Shown: piece after piece, positions 46,401 through 57,822 of the stretch
Numbering within the stretch: the stretch's first letter is position 1
Layout: each line of letters starts with the position of its first letter
From: Carya illinoinensis
Lineage: Eukaryota > Streptophyta > Magnoliopsida > Fagales > Juglandaceae
Length of the DNA: 64,000 nucleotides
NCBI RefSeq assembly: GCF_018687715.1
Contig: NC_056758.1
Coordinates: forward strand, 11,039,501-11,103,500
Direction: 5' to 3'
Position numbers and translations under genes: made by a program
Notes under the pieces: generated by a model
What the model saw: only the letters and a program-made list of their open reading frames with translations
Told to the model about the DNA's origin: nothing
The model's database searches: none

Positions 46401-46600
46401 CCAATTTTACCTATTCCCACGATCTTCCCTTTCGAGTTGTCTTCAAATATCACGTGTCCTTCTTTTTTAGATCTAAGATCAAAGAATTTAGTCTTGTCTC
46501 TCGTAATGTGTCTTGAGCATCCACTATCTAAAAACCATTTGTTTTTGTTTGTGAAGGACTTCGTGCATACCTATAAAAACAATTAAAATGATTTTTCTTG
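43480..46600 (-). pseudogene. copia pol: protease, integrase, RT, RNase H
   Basis: Going 5' to 3' on the minus strand: protease with LDSGCSRHIT (about 46545-46500), and integrase with GAG_pre-integrase LWHRRLGHANM (about 46160). The catalytic D-D-E remains visible (HMDLFGP, RNDRGKKF, VVERKNRS; 45950-45640). RT has YVDD (IYVDDIIFGAT, about 44445-44410) and RNase H ends near 43480. The longest open part is 43849-44742 (297 codons). In the integrase finger the first Cys of CxxC reads Ser (SNACQFG). Stops near 45585, 45150-44745 and 43848 break the frame, so the polyprotein is not intact. Confidence 0.9.
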
Positions 46601-46619
46601 GTACCTAAGTTCTTTGGGT

Positions 46620-48073
46620 CCTTTATTTATTAGTATTAGAAAAAACAAGATTTTTAGGTACCCATATGGCCCTAATAGTCATTGTATGCTTTCTTCTAAT
46701 AGGACAAGCATGATAATTATGACTATTTCTATTACAAAAATTGCAAATAGCATGTGACATATATAAAGAACTTGAGTAATTATAATAATATCTTTTTTTG
46801 ACAAAATAATTTTTATGAAAAGAATTTTGAATGTTGGACTTTGATGTAGAAAGATTATCAAAAAAGTTTTTATAAGATTTATATTTTTGTTTTGACATAT
46901 ATCCTAAGCCTGCCTTGTCAAAAATACATTTTTGACTACTAAGAAACTTTTCAAAATTTCTTTTTCCATTTGTAAAATTTTCAACAATATTTTCTAAATC
47001 GGTTTTCTTCTTCTTCAACTCAAGATTTTCATCTTTCAAAACGATGTTTTTTTTCCTAAAATATCAATTTCGTTTGTTAAAGAAAAATTTTTCTTTTTCA
47101 AAGCAGTATACTTGATATCCAATTTTTTAAGTTCCTCATATACCTCTTCTAAAATATTTTACAATTCTTCATATGAATGATTTTCAATATTATCAAGATT
47201 TGTTACCTCAATGTTATCTTTAGCCATAAGATAAAGATTTACTGATTCTCCATTATTTGCTTCACTATCTGAGTTACTTGGATCATTATCCAATGTAGTT
47301 TTCATTACTTTCTTATCCTTGTTTCGATCTTTCTTTAGCAGAGGACAATCTGCCTTGATATGACCAGTCTTATTGCATTTATAACAAATTAAAGTGTCAT
47401 TTTTACTTGAATCCTTTTTGGAAAACTTTTTGAAAGATTTCCTCGGAGGAGTTTTATTTTTCTTTAAGAACCTCTGAATTTTTCTTGTTATTATTGCAAC
47501 TTCTTCATCTTTGTCGTCATTTTCCTCATCTTCATCACTTTCACTTTCATGAGGAACAACTTTAAGTGCCAAGCTCTTCTTTGGCTTTCCTTCTTCTTCT
47601 TCTTTTTTTAATGTGTATTCATGAGTGATAAGTGACCCGATGAGTTCATTCACTTCGAGTTTCTTGAGGTCTCTAGCTTCAAGAATCGTTGTCACTTTTG
47701 ATTCCCAGCGTTTTGATAGGGAGTTGAGAATTTTTCTTACTATCTCCACCTTGGAATAAACTTTGCCAATAGCTATCAAGTTGTTTATGATGTTAGTAAA
47801 ATGAGTGTGCATACTAGAAATAGATTCATCATCATTCATCTTAAACATTTCATATTCATGAGTAAGAATATAAATTTTTGATTCCTTAACTTGCGAAATT
47901 CCTTCATAAGTAACTTCCAAGTTATTCCAAATTTCTTTTGCCGTAGCGCAATTCATTATTCTATTAAACTCATTTCCATTGAGGGTATTAAATAATAAAT
48001 TCATAACAGTTAAATTCAAAGTATAAAGTCTATCGTCTTCACAATCAAACTCTTCTTCTTCATTTTTTGACAT
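46620..48073 (-). pseudogene. copia gag
   Basis: Minus-strand frame 48073-47159 (304 codons) has the UBN2-type gag core (ATAKEIWNNLEVTYEG; LNSLSKRWESKVTTILEAR), an acidic Glu/Asp stretch and a CCHC knuckle CYKCNKTGHIKADC (about 47375-47330). A stop at about 47158 splits it from a second frame (47039-46623). That frame has a Lys/Glu-rich coiled coil and a second Cys/His finger CNFCNRNSHNYHAC, typical of SIRE-type gag. The ATG at 48073 is the first in frame (MSKNEEEEF), but similarity upstream suggests the native start is further 5'. Confidence 0.85.
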
Positions 48074-48302
48074 TTACTCCATCAACCACTTTTGTTGGAA
48101 TATAAGGTCCATTTACAATGCATTTCTAGATTTCTCGACTTTGAGCCTGAAGGAATATTCTCATTCTAACTTTCCAAAATGAGTAATTGTCTTCACAAAA
48201 GAGTGGAGGCTGACTGCTAGATTGACCTTCATCAAATGAAGCTGCAATGTTAGCCGTAAGATCTTAACTCAAAAGATAGTTAATCTTATAATAAATCTCT
48301 TA

Positions 48303-48314
48303 GCTCTGATACCA
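48303..48314 (-). other. Primer binding site of the copia element
   Basis: The minus strand reads TGGTATCAGAGC two bases inside the 5' LTR, a perfect initiator-Met tRNA match for plant copia elements. Confidence 0.95.
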
Positions 48315-48316
48315 AT

Positions 48317-49714
48317 TGTTATCCAGATGACTAACACAAGAGGGGGTGAATTGAGTTGTATTAAAAAAATAATAATTATAAATCAAATATACAATATAAA
48401 ATATAAACAAAATACGAAATAGTAATAAATATAAAGAGTAAGGGTAAGAGAAAAGTAAACTCAGTATGTTAACGAGGTTCGGCCCCACTGCCTACGTCCT
48501 CACCTCAAGCTACCTCTTGAGAATTCCCAAATTCACTATTCAACCTCCTTCAGGTGGAGATAGAAACCTATTACACCTTTGAACAACACTGCTACAAAAG
48601 ATCCATGTGGAACACCCTCTACACTTGCAATCACCTTACACGTGGTGATTCAACTATTCCCAGTGTAGAACACTTTCTACACGCACAAGAGTTATACACA
48701 CCCTTTTACTGATACAATAGCTGATAGTGGGTAAGTTATCAGAAAACACTCCTCAATGAGTGAAATAAGAACAATACAATGCAAACTATATCTCTCTCAA
48801 AATGAACAAGGATTAAGGCTCAATGCTTAGAGAAGAGAGAATGAAAGTTTTGAATGAATGTTATATGCTCTGGATGTTGTAAATGTGAAGCTCTCAAATG
48901 ATCTATTTATAAGCATATGAGACTTCATATTCAAATTTAAAAAGATTCCTATATCAAAAACAACATCATTCACTTTTTTAAAAAATTCAAATAAAAGGTT
49001 CTTCTTTTTCAATTGTCAAAGACAACATCATTCATTTTTCAAAAACTTCAAATCTAATATTTTACTTTTGACATATGACAAAAGGAGCATACTTTACTTT
49101 TCAAATATTTCAAACATAATCTTTTACTTTTTGCATATGACAAAAGGAACACACTTTACTTTTCAAAATTTTCAAACCTAATCTTTCTACTTTTTGCATA
49201 TGACAAAAGGAGCACACTTTCCTCTTCAAATATTTCAAACAAAAACATCTACCTTTTGCATAAGTCAAAAAATTATCAATCACTTTTGAAAATATTCAAA
49301 TAAAACAAGCACATGTGAAAGATGACAATCAATCATATTTAATATTTTCAAAATTCAAACCTTTAATCATGTAATGCACATGTGAAAGATGACAATCAAT
49401 CATCTTTCATAATTTTCAAATTTAATTTTTAAAATATTCATGCACATGTTGAAAATGTATTTTAATGCTTTATGATAAAATATTAATTTTGAACATTAAT
49501 CCTAATTTTAAATTTTTAAGTGATTTACAACATTACTCTATGACTTTAATGTGAATTTGTTCCTTTCTTGCGCATACTTGTTTCCTTGATGTGCTTGACT
49601 CTATTGTGTAGATAGCTTGAGTTTGAAATTTCTTTTTCTTTGAATTCATTTGTTTTCATCAAAATCTATGTGTAGATATATAATTACACAAATCTTGAAA
49701 TCTTGGGTTCAACA
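48317..49714 (-). repeat. Right LTR (5' LTR) of the copia element
   Basis: TGTTATCC to TTCAACA on the + strand, 1398 bp, aligning along its length with 41037-42442. The minus-strand TATA box CTTATAAATAG is at about 48902-48913, so transcripts would start near 48870 and cross about 550 bp of R-U5. The U3 triplication lies at about 49060-49240. Confidence 0.95.
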
Positions 49715-49719
49715 AGATG
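49715..49719. other. Target site duplication of the copia element, right copy
   Basis: AGATG, identical to 41032-41036. Confidence 0.95.
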
Positions 49720-50975
49720 GCTATAGCATGCTGGTAGTATGATGCTAATCTGCCTTTCAATGCAGCTCAATCCAATTTTATCAAGTAGCTATCAATACCA
49801 TGACTGCCATCGGGCAAGAATCAAGGGCCATTCTTTATATGAGTTTAAGAGGAAATTTGTTAAAGATCGCTGTGAATGAAGTTCAAGAATATTTGTAACA
49901 AATTAAAAAGGTTTGGAATGAGACTGATTGTTTACTAATAGCAGATGGTTGGATAAATAACAAGCAATAATCAATAATTAACTTTCTAGTTTATTGTCCA
50001 AAAGATATAATGTTCTTGAAGTTTGTTGATACATCTGGCCTTAGAAAAGATGCTAAAACATTGTTTAATATCTTTAATGAGGTTGTTCAAAAAATTGGAG
50101 CTAAGAAACTTGTGCAGTTCATAACAGATAATGATGCAAGTTATAAAGTTGTCGGAAAAAGGTTACAGCTGTAGTTTGGCTCTTTCTACTAGTCCCCTTG
50201 TACAGCTCATTGCATAGACTTGATGTTCAAGAACTTTTCTGATCCAAGACATTTTTTCCTTATTGATGATACTATAAAAAAGGCAAAAAAGATAATAAAG
50301 TTCATCTATAACCATGGATAGGTTTTGGCATTGATGAGATAAGACTTCACCAAAGGTCATGATTTGTGTCATCTTGCAATTACAAGGTTTGCGACAAATT
50401 TTTTAAGTATCCAATACTTGCTCTTATTTAAGAAAGAACTCAAACAAATGTTTACGTGTAATAAATAGATTGCATCAAGTCATTCTAAGAGCAACATTGG
50501 AAATAAGATAGCTGGGATTGTTTTAGAAGATACAGAGTTTTGGGCTCAATGTCAATTTATTGTTAAAGCTAGTGAGCCTTTGGTTCGTGTTCTACGACTT
50601 GTTGAAGAAGATGAGAAGCCTGCAATGGGATACTTGTATAATGCAATGGAAAGAGTCAGATAGAACATAAAAACAAGATGCAACAATAAAGCTATTAAGT
50701 CTATTCACCAGGATCATTGATTCTAGATGGGATAAGTAGCTTCACGTACAGTCTATTACATGCGGTGAGTTATCTTTTTAACTCTGGAATTTACTATAGC
50801 CCCAGTTTTAAAAATAAAAATGATATTCTAAAAGACTTCAACAACTGTGTTATAAAGATAGAACTCGATCCCAATGATCAATACAAGATCATTGTAGAAC
50901 TTGACTTGTATAAAAATGCAATAGGTGAGTTTGGACATTCTTTAACAATCTACCAATGTGATAAGATTAATCTAG
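49715..50975 (+). pseudogene. Split hAT transposase, part 2 (DUF659 and catalytic core)
   Basis: Directly after the copia LTR the hAT sequence resumes (mutated DUF659 start, about 49720-49900). It goes on through WNETDCLLIADGWI (about 49914-49955), ITDNDASYKVVG (about 50122-50155), SPCTAHCIDLMF (about 50192-50228) and LLHAVSYLFNSGIYYSPSF (about 50750-50810). It ends CDKINL at 50975 with the donor CTAG|GTATTA. The frame is broken by stops (for example near 50172 and 50470). Confidence 0.85.
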
Positions 50976-52199
50976 GTATTATCATTTATCAATACAGTTC
51001 CGATGCTAAGCAATCAGTCTACTTTTCTTTAAAAATCAGCCCTCCACTTAGAAGCTGCCACCTCAACATTTTCACTAAACGGTCGCTACACTTGTGCGCA
51101 TGGGATAACAAGGCTTTAGAGACTCATTTTCAATTTCTCTTCAGATGGATTTTGCCTCCAGACCACTTCACATCTAGACCACTTCCAGTACCTCCAAAAC
51201 CACCGCCGACCAGTTCACCACCACCAGCCCGCGGAGTATCCGTCGTCCTCCTTCATCGATTTCTCCCAATTTCAGCCCATCGCCACTGGCCAATTGCCCA
51301 CCGCAAATCGTCACCATCCACGATTGTTCATGGCTGATTCTAGTGGCCTTGTTGTTTCTCATGTAGTTCCACCGCTACTGGCCCATTGCCCACCACAAAT
51401 CCCAATTGTTTTCAACTTTCAATTTATGAAATGAGATTTTATCGGATGTATTAAATTTTTAAAGTGTGCTTGGAAGAAATAGGGCATGTAAAATTACTGA
51501 TTTGTTGCCGAGGGTAAACAGAGCCCATAATATTTTTATGATTACAAGATGGAATGTAACATTCACGAAGGCATATATCAACTGCACTGCTTGTTTTTGT
51601 TTTCATTTCTTGACCTAGAAAATATACCCTCATTTTAACAAAACTGTTCTTGATGTAGCTCTGCCTAATTTGAAATGAATATCTTGCTTTATTCTTATTT
51701 TTGTCTTCCTATTTCTTTATTTATTGATTATAACTTGTTAACCACATTATCATTCTTTAAAGCATCAAATTACAAGCATGATGTCAAAACAGTGGTAATA
51801 ATGCATTGTGCAATTTTATGTATGTCTCACGATTTCATAATAATATTGTTTGTAATTGGGAAAAAGCAATAATCTGATTTTAAATGGTGATGAGTAGCTC
51901 TTTAGTGCTCATGGGTGTGGATATGTCACCATCATATGTTACAGTCTTCAGTCTCTGTTTCTTACTTGCATTGATATGAAATGAGTAAATTTAATTTTTA
52001 GGAGTTGTTATAGATAATTTTGCTTTTCTACCATGCAGAATCATTTATTTACTGAGTGCTCTGAATGCTTTTTCATATATATTTTTATAGTTTTATGGAA
52101 TTAAATAATAAGCATGTTGTTCCTGAAAATAGACTACTTTTTCAACATGAAGTTTGTTGTATAAACTCGTTTGTAATGATTATAATGAGTTCTAATTGA
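50976..52199. other. Start of the swollen hAT intron; upstream of the FAR1-like relic
   Basis: The hAT donor is at 50976. A C-rich, Pro-coding stretch (51150-51410, with 'ggcccattgcccaccgc'-like words repeated at about 51289 and 51379) may be the leader or first exon of the FAR1-like gene. From 51420 on it is AT-rich. The left end of the inserted segment must lie in here but no inverted repeat was identified. Confidence 0.4.
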
Positions 52200-54600
52200 T
52201 TGCGTGGTTTTGTATTGAAGGAACCAATTTTTAATCTTGATAGTGATGAATTTGAGGCTGAAAGTGTAGACATTCAATGTGATGTGAATGTTGAAGATGA
52301 GGTTAATGTCGAAGATTATGTTAATGGTGAATATGGAGTGAATGTGATGCCCTCTTCGAGTAGTAATCTGTTAAAGTCATTCATTGGTATGGTATTTGAG
52401 GAGGTGGAAGACGCTCAAGCATTTTACAAGGCATATGCAAGGTATAAAGGATTTGCAATCCAGATAAATCATACTCTATTTTCGAGAGATGATAAAATTC
52501 TTTGTGCACTAGACTATGTTTGCACAAGGGAAGGATTTCGGCGGGTTAGTCGGAAGGTTACAGATCGAATACTCCCTGAACCTGCTGAGATAAAAATTAG
52601 ATGTAAAGCAATAATGGGAATAAAGAAAGATGGTGAAAAGTGGGCAGTCAACAAGTTTGTGGTTGGACATAACCATATTATACTTACACCAAGAAGCACT
52701 AGTTTTCTTCGTGGACATTCAAAAAAAACTTATTATGACTTTGAATGAGTCCGGTGTACTGACAAGGAAGATAATGTCAGTGTTGAGTAAAGATTCAGGT
52801 GATGACTTTAATGTCGGTTGTATTGGCAATGATGTAAAAATTACGTGGTAAGCAAAAGAAGAAAAATATTTGAAGAGGGGGATGCACAAAGGTTATATTC
52901 CTACTTTCTTGATCGACAAGTCAAAAAACCTGGGTTTGTGTTTTCAATGCAAGTTGACAATAATGGGTGTATGGGAAGTTGTTTTTGGGTTGATGTGCGA
53001 TCAAGAATTGCATATCAATATTTTGGAGATGTCGTTACATTTGATGCCACTTACCTGATGAATATTTATAAGATGCCATTTGTGCCATTTTCTGGAGTTA
53101 ATCATCATCATTAGACTATAATATTTGGTTGTACTTTGTTAGCTAATAAAACTATGGAATCATATACATGATTATTGAGAGCATGACAAGAGGCAATGCT
53201 TGGGCGTGCTCCTGCAACAATAATTACCAAAGATGACAAGGCGATGGCTAAGGCAATTGTAGATGTACTCCTGAATACAACTTATATATTGTGCTTGTGG
53301 CACATCTTACAAAAGTTTCTTGAACACTTGGCCCATGTATACAACAAATTTTCAAACTTTCAAAAAATTTGTTTTCATTGCATCCATAAGACAATTACTA
53401 CTGATGAGTTCGAGTAAGAATGAGCTTTAATTGTGGTGAAATATGAGTTAGGAGAGAATACTCAGCTGCAAAATCTTTACAGCCGACGAGATAAATGGGT
53501 ACCGGCTTACTTACGTTCAACATTTTGTGCTGGTATGTCAACAATTCAGAGGAGTGAAAACATGAACAAATTTTTTAAAGATTATGTTCGTTCAAGCACT
53601 ATAGTTAGTGACTTTGTGCATCAGTATGAAAAATCTATAAATGCAAGTTACTTTAAAGAGAGAGAAAATGATGTGCGGACAAAATCTACAAGGGCAATAA
53701 TGAAGACATCTTTTAAATTGAAGAAGAGGTAGCTGAGGTTTATACAAGAAAGTCTTTCATGATCTTTCAAGATGAGCTATTCAATAGTCTACGGTACTAA
53801 TCAAGAAAATTGAATGTGATTGGTGAGGCCAAGATATATGGAGTGATAGTTCATGGTAAAGAAACACATTTTTACTATGTGACATTGGAGGGTGATGAAG
53901 TACATGCTACATGTACATGCCATATGTCGGAGTTTATGGGGATTTTTTGTAGGCATATCTTGTGTGTTTTTGACAAGAAGGCGAAGTTAAATAGATTGCC
54001 ACAACATTATGCTCTGGACAGATGAACTATTAATGCTAAGAATCTAATCAGTCTTGACATACCATGTTTTGATGACCAATTGAGGCAAGGAAAAGAGAAA
54101 AACAAGTCAATGTTACAACTTTATGATATTGTCGAACTTGGATCACAGTCACAAAAAAACACAATCACTTCACACTTGCATTGGAGAATGTTCACAAAGA
54201 GTTGCTTGCAATGGAAGAGCATGTTGAATATTCACAAGCAGTGCCCACAAATGATGATCAAATATTAAGAAGTCATGTTCTATCGAACTTTTCACAAACG
54301 TTGCAAGATCCTCCACGGGTGCCCACGAAAGGGCGTTCAAAATCTTTAAGGTCGAAGAACCTAAAAGAAACACAAATAACAAAGAAAAGACGTTGTAGCA
54401 TTTGTAAGAATGAGGGACATTTTAAAAACAATTGTCCTTCAGTGAGGTATAATAACTTTGTAGTTATTTGTATTTTATCGATTTTTAAATAAAGAAGCTA
54501 AACAAGTTTGTTGTTATTTATGTAGGGATTTGGGGCCAACAATTGACAACATATCGAAAGACCGTCAGGACATGCCACAGCTTAACGAAGGCAGATAGGT
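52200..54600 (+). pseudogene. FAR1/FHY3-like gene relic with SWIM and CCHC fingers
   Basis: Segments in order: acidic N terminus, then the FAR1 DNA-binding domain (GMVFEEVEDAQAFYKAYARY to KFVVGHNHIILTP, 52386-52690). Next the MULE transposase (VVTFDATYLMNIYKMPFV, about 53030-53085; LWHILQKF, about 53295) and AGMSTIQRSENMNKFF (53530-53577). Then a SWIM finger CTCHMSEFMGIFCRH (53912-53956) and a CCHC knuckle CSICKNEGHFKNNC (54394-54435). Breaks: a frameshift at the A-run 52721-52728, stops at about 53112, 53169, 53187, 53415 and 54024, and shifts near 52845, 53730 and 54150. The first exon is upstream, since no ATG suits before 52346. FAR1-type genes are domesticated or still mobile MULE transposases; the CCHC extension and setting suggest a mobile origin. 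Confidence 0.85.
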
Positions 54601-55231
54601 GTAATCTATGACAGATGAAGAAAGCTAGATGAAGAAAAGTATTGGAACCATCTTGTTAATTGTGTAATAATATTTAATTGGAGAGTAGCAGACTTTTGTT
54701 AGTTTTGGAACCATATTGTTATTAGATTGTTATTATTCATCTTTAAAGATTGGAACCATATTATTATCAGGCTGTGCAAATTGAACTGCTTTAGGCATTG
54801 AACCATATGGCCAATTGTTTTTTCAATATTGTATTTCTATTAGAAACATGCACTAGCAGAAATGGATACATTAATTGAAACAAAATTTAGGTGAATATCG
54901 GGTCATGTTTAACATCCAAGAACCATCCAATTTACATACCAAAATTTTACAATCCAGTAACACTTGAGACCCTTCACAACAAAAAGAAAAATACACTAAT
55001 ATATTTTAATCTACTTCTTCAAAATACATTTATGGTCCAAGCCAACAAAAAATTATTACAAATGATACCACCCAATACATACACAATAATATGCGTGCAC
55101 ATCTATTTTGTACAACTTACTTAACAAGTTTCTCCTCTTGCTTGTAAAGAACATTCTCTCGATCAACTAGTTTATCTTTTGTTTTTTTCTTGAACTTCAT
55201 ACTCACGCAACAATACATCATTCTCCCTTTT
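54601..55231. other. Spacer between FAR1-like relic and GRF gene
   Basis: AT-rich DNA that should hold the 3' ends of both convergent genes. No other feature is seen. Confidence 0.5.
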
Positions 55232-55553
55232 TCAAACTGCTTTCTCTCTTGTGCGAATTTTCTCCTCTACCAATTGAAGTATATCTGCCCATATGAAAAA
55301 TTGGCACTGTGCTTCTCCCTGCAATACAAAAGGTCAATTTGAAAATTGTAAAATATGACACGTTAAATGGAAATATCAAAATATGACAAAAAAGTTTATA
55401 TTTTACCGTGTTGTACTTCGAGCACGCGTAAAATTTTCTTCCAGGATTTTTGTTAGTTTTGGAGGTCTTTAATGGGGTTTTCAAGCCACACCAACAAGTT
55501 GGTGGTTCTATTTGCTCCGCATCAACTACACATGATGATGAGCTCGATGCCAT
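55232..55553 (-). CDS. Small GRF-type zinc-finger protein, 77 aa
   Basis: Two minus-strand exons, 55553-55407 and 55318-55232, join in phase 0 across an 88-bp intron with GT-AG ends. The product is 77 aa. It starts MASSSSSCVVDAEQ and carries a GRF finger: CWCGLKTPLKTS, NPGRKFYAC, CQFFIWAD, giving Cys-X-Cys...Cys...Cys with the conserved Gly-Arg-x-Phe and Phe-Phe-x-Trp. A short helix (VEEKIRTREKAV) ends the protein. GRF fingers bind single-stranded or structured nucleic acid in other proteins; small plant ones (At4g04775-like) are of unknown role. No break was found, in contrast with the FAR1-like relic next to it. The neighbour is tail-to-tail, as in a two-gene transposon. Confidence 0.8.
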
Positions 55554-55859
55554 AGGTGATCTATCTCAAACAGTGCATAAGTTTGCTTAGTTCAAGAAAA
55601 AGCACATATCCAACTAAAAAATAATCTCTACAATCCACAGTCCACAATTAATGGGTATGAAATGAACCCTTTGCTTCTTCATGAACTGAGATTTTTCTCT
55701 TAACTGCACTGCTTCTTCATATGGGATAAATGGGCATGAAATGAACCTTTTGCTTTTATTTTCATTTTGTTAACAAGCATGTAAGTAAGTGTTATGTGAC
55801 AAGGCAATGGTGTTGGCATTAGATACAAAAAACTTCCAGGTTTGACGTTGGTCTTGTGT

Positions 55860-56490
55860 TTAATGTGAGCTAATTCATTGCTTTAATCAAGCTAATTCAT
55901 GGATGTAAAATTGGAAGCTAATTCATTACTTTAATCAAGCTAATTCATGGATGTAAAACTAGAAGCTAATTCATGACAAAAATCCCAAATGAATTCCTGA
56001 ACACTATCTTCAAATCTTCTATTAGTTGCTCATACCAAGCTAGACACATATCATTACTGTGAACTGCTTTGATTACCACAAGAGCATCTCCTTCAAAAAT
56101 TACTTGGCTAAAACCCAGATCAGCACAAAACTCAACAGCCTTCTACAAAGTCTTACACTTAACAGTAATTGGTTGATCTACAATTGATTTTTTGAAGCAT
56201 GTTGTTATGCTGCCAGTTTGATTATTAAAATGAAAGAAAGCTCTATGGTGTAACAATTTTCTCGGAAAAGACAAAATGTTTAGCTACAGATATGGTTAAG
56301 AATGCCATGGGAAGTTTCTTTTGTAGTTCTTTCATTTAAGTCATTGTTATCATGTCTTCAGGACATTGTTTTGTGTATATTTGTATGACAAAAAACTGGA
56401 AGCACATTCATGACAAAAATCAAGCTCATTCATGACAAAAAATTGGAAGCACACTCATGACAAAAATCAAGGTAATTCATGATAATGTAG
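55860..56490. repeat. Short direct repeats around 'gctaattcat / cattcatgacaaaaatc'
   Basis: A unit of about 50 bp ('gctaattcattgctttaatc', then 'aagctaattcatggatgt') occurs twice plus a part at 55868-55975. A related 'cattcatgacaaaaatcaag' motif occurs about three times at 56404-56480. Between them lies unremarkable AT-rich DNA. Confidence 0.75.
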
Positions 56491-57271
56491 TCTGGAAATT
56501 ACCAAGTTTGTCATAAACATGCACCCATCTACATGCTACAATGTCAAATCCACAGTTTCATGATGAATATTCTCCAGTTTAAGAATATTTTTTCTTCTTA
56601 GAACTATTACCAAACACTTTCTATGCATTTCTTTTTCTGTGGCTTCCACCGTGTGATTTTGTTCTTCTTCACCAATTTACATTCCAAAGTAGATATGACT
56701 AACACTCAAACTCAAGGTCTCCTACACAACCTCAGCAACCATAATCATATGAAAATCTATTTTTTGGTTTTAATAAATGGTGAAAGGGCATACCAGATAA
56801 GGGTTACCACGCCAGTGAAGGGTTACTTCTTCTTTGGAGAGACTACGTCTTCTTCAGAGGTGGCTGGTACAAATCTGAAAAATGCAGCTTTGTTTAGAGA
56901 GGGGTGTGAAGGGTCTGTGTTGCGACGGGGAAGGGGCTGCGAGTTGCGACAGAGAAGTGGCTCTAGACCTGCAACGGGGAAGTGGCTGGGCAACGAGCAA
57001 CAAGGGGTGGGTTTTCAAGGAGGGGGTGTCTCGCCGAATGGGGGATGAGAAGGGAGGTATCTGTCTCGGTGTGATTTTGCAGCAGGGAATTGATTTTCCA
57101 TGTGGTGCGGTGCTGGTTCACAAGAATTGTGGTGGATGGTCTACATGTCATGTAATAATTCGTTGGCTATCAATATCATTTGTTAAATAGTGGGACTTTG
57201 TGCTTTAAATTTTATCTTATTTTATTTTACTTGTATTTAATTAATAATTTATAATTGCATTATTGTTATAG
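56491..57271. other. Right part of the swollen hAT intron
   Basis: A G-rich stretch (56850-57080, 'gcgacggggaaggggctgcg' and related words) yields open frames on both strands without recognised domains. The intron ends with the acceptor TTGTTATAG at 57271. Confidence 0.4.
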
Positions 57272-57822
57272 TTGCATGGTGGATCCAATTTGGTTGCAAG
57301 GTTCCAACGCTTTAAAAGTTTGTTGCTCGAGTACTAAGTCAATGTTGTAGCGTAACTAAATGTGAGAGAAACTAGAGCACATTTGATTTTATTCACTCGA
57401 AGAAGAGAAATATATTAATGTATAAACATTTGAATGACTTAGTATTTGTTCTTTATAACTTAAAGCTGAGAGAGAGGTAAATTTTTTTAATAATAATGTT
57501 TTTCACTTTTGAAAAATATATGAACATTTTTACTTATGCTTGATTTTATTTTGACAATAGCATAAAAAATAGAAGAGATGTTTTAGATCCAATTAATTTT
57601 GAAAACATTGACTTGATGGAAGAATGGGTGGGTGAAGAATCTGAACTTCTTGATGGAGAAGATTTGGATTGTGCAAGTATTGAGGAGCTATTAACCTCAC
57701 TAAACAAGGAAGACGATGATAATGTTGGTGTTTATGTTGATAACGGTGGTGACATTGATGAAAATATTTTGATTAACATGTCGAGTCCTGATCCTTACTG
57801 TCTTTTTGATGAGGATAAGTGA
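57272..57822 (+). pseudogene. Split hAT transposase, part 3 (dimerisation domain and tail)
   Basis: Exon 57272-57476 joins CTA-G from 50975 to TT-GCA, giving INL-VAWWIQFGCKVP, the hAT C-terminal dimerisation motif. After a phase-2 intron (57477-57560) the last exon 57561-57822 gives KNRRDVLDPINFENIDLMEE and an acidic tail ending DEDK-stop. Within the dimerisation domain two sense codons have become stops (CTT-TAA at about 57316 and AAC-TAG, a former Trp, at about 57376). The match of frame across the 6.3-kb gap shows that parts 2 and 3 are one gene. Confidence 0.85.

Larger units (their letters stand above)
41037..49714 (-). mobile_element. Ty1/copia retrotransposon, SIRE/Opie type, 8.68 kb
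   Basis: Two LTRs of about 1.4 kb (41037-42442 and 48317-49714) bound gag, protease, integrase, RT and RNase H in copia order on the minus strand. PBS, polypurine tract and a 5-bp target duplication are all present. RT blocks such as FEMSMMGELTFFLGLQIKQ, the large LTRs and a gag with a coiled-coil extension and second Cys/His finger point to the SIRE/Opie/Maximus lineage. The coding parts have several stops and frameshifts. The LTRs differ at several percent of sites by eye, so it is not a very recent insertion. Confidence 0.95.

Noticed and set aside
50717..51337. 206-codon ORF read as a single gene
   Set aside because: Its first part is hAT sequence up to the donor at 50975; the Pro-rich remainder is intron read-through.
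56623..57190. Overlapping Gly-rich ORFs of 102 and 141 codons
   Set aside because: G-rich stretch open in several frames, no domain; lies in the hAT intron.
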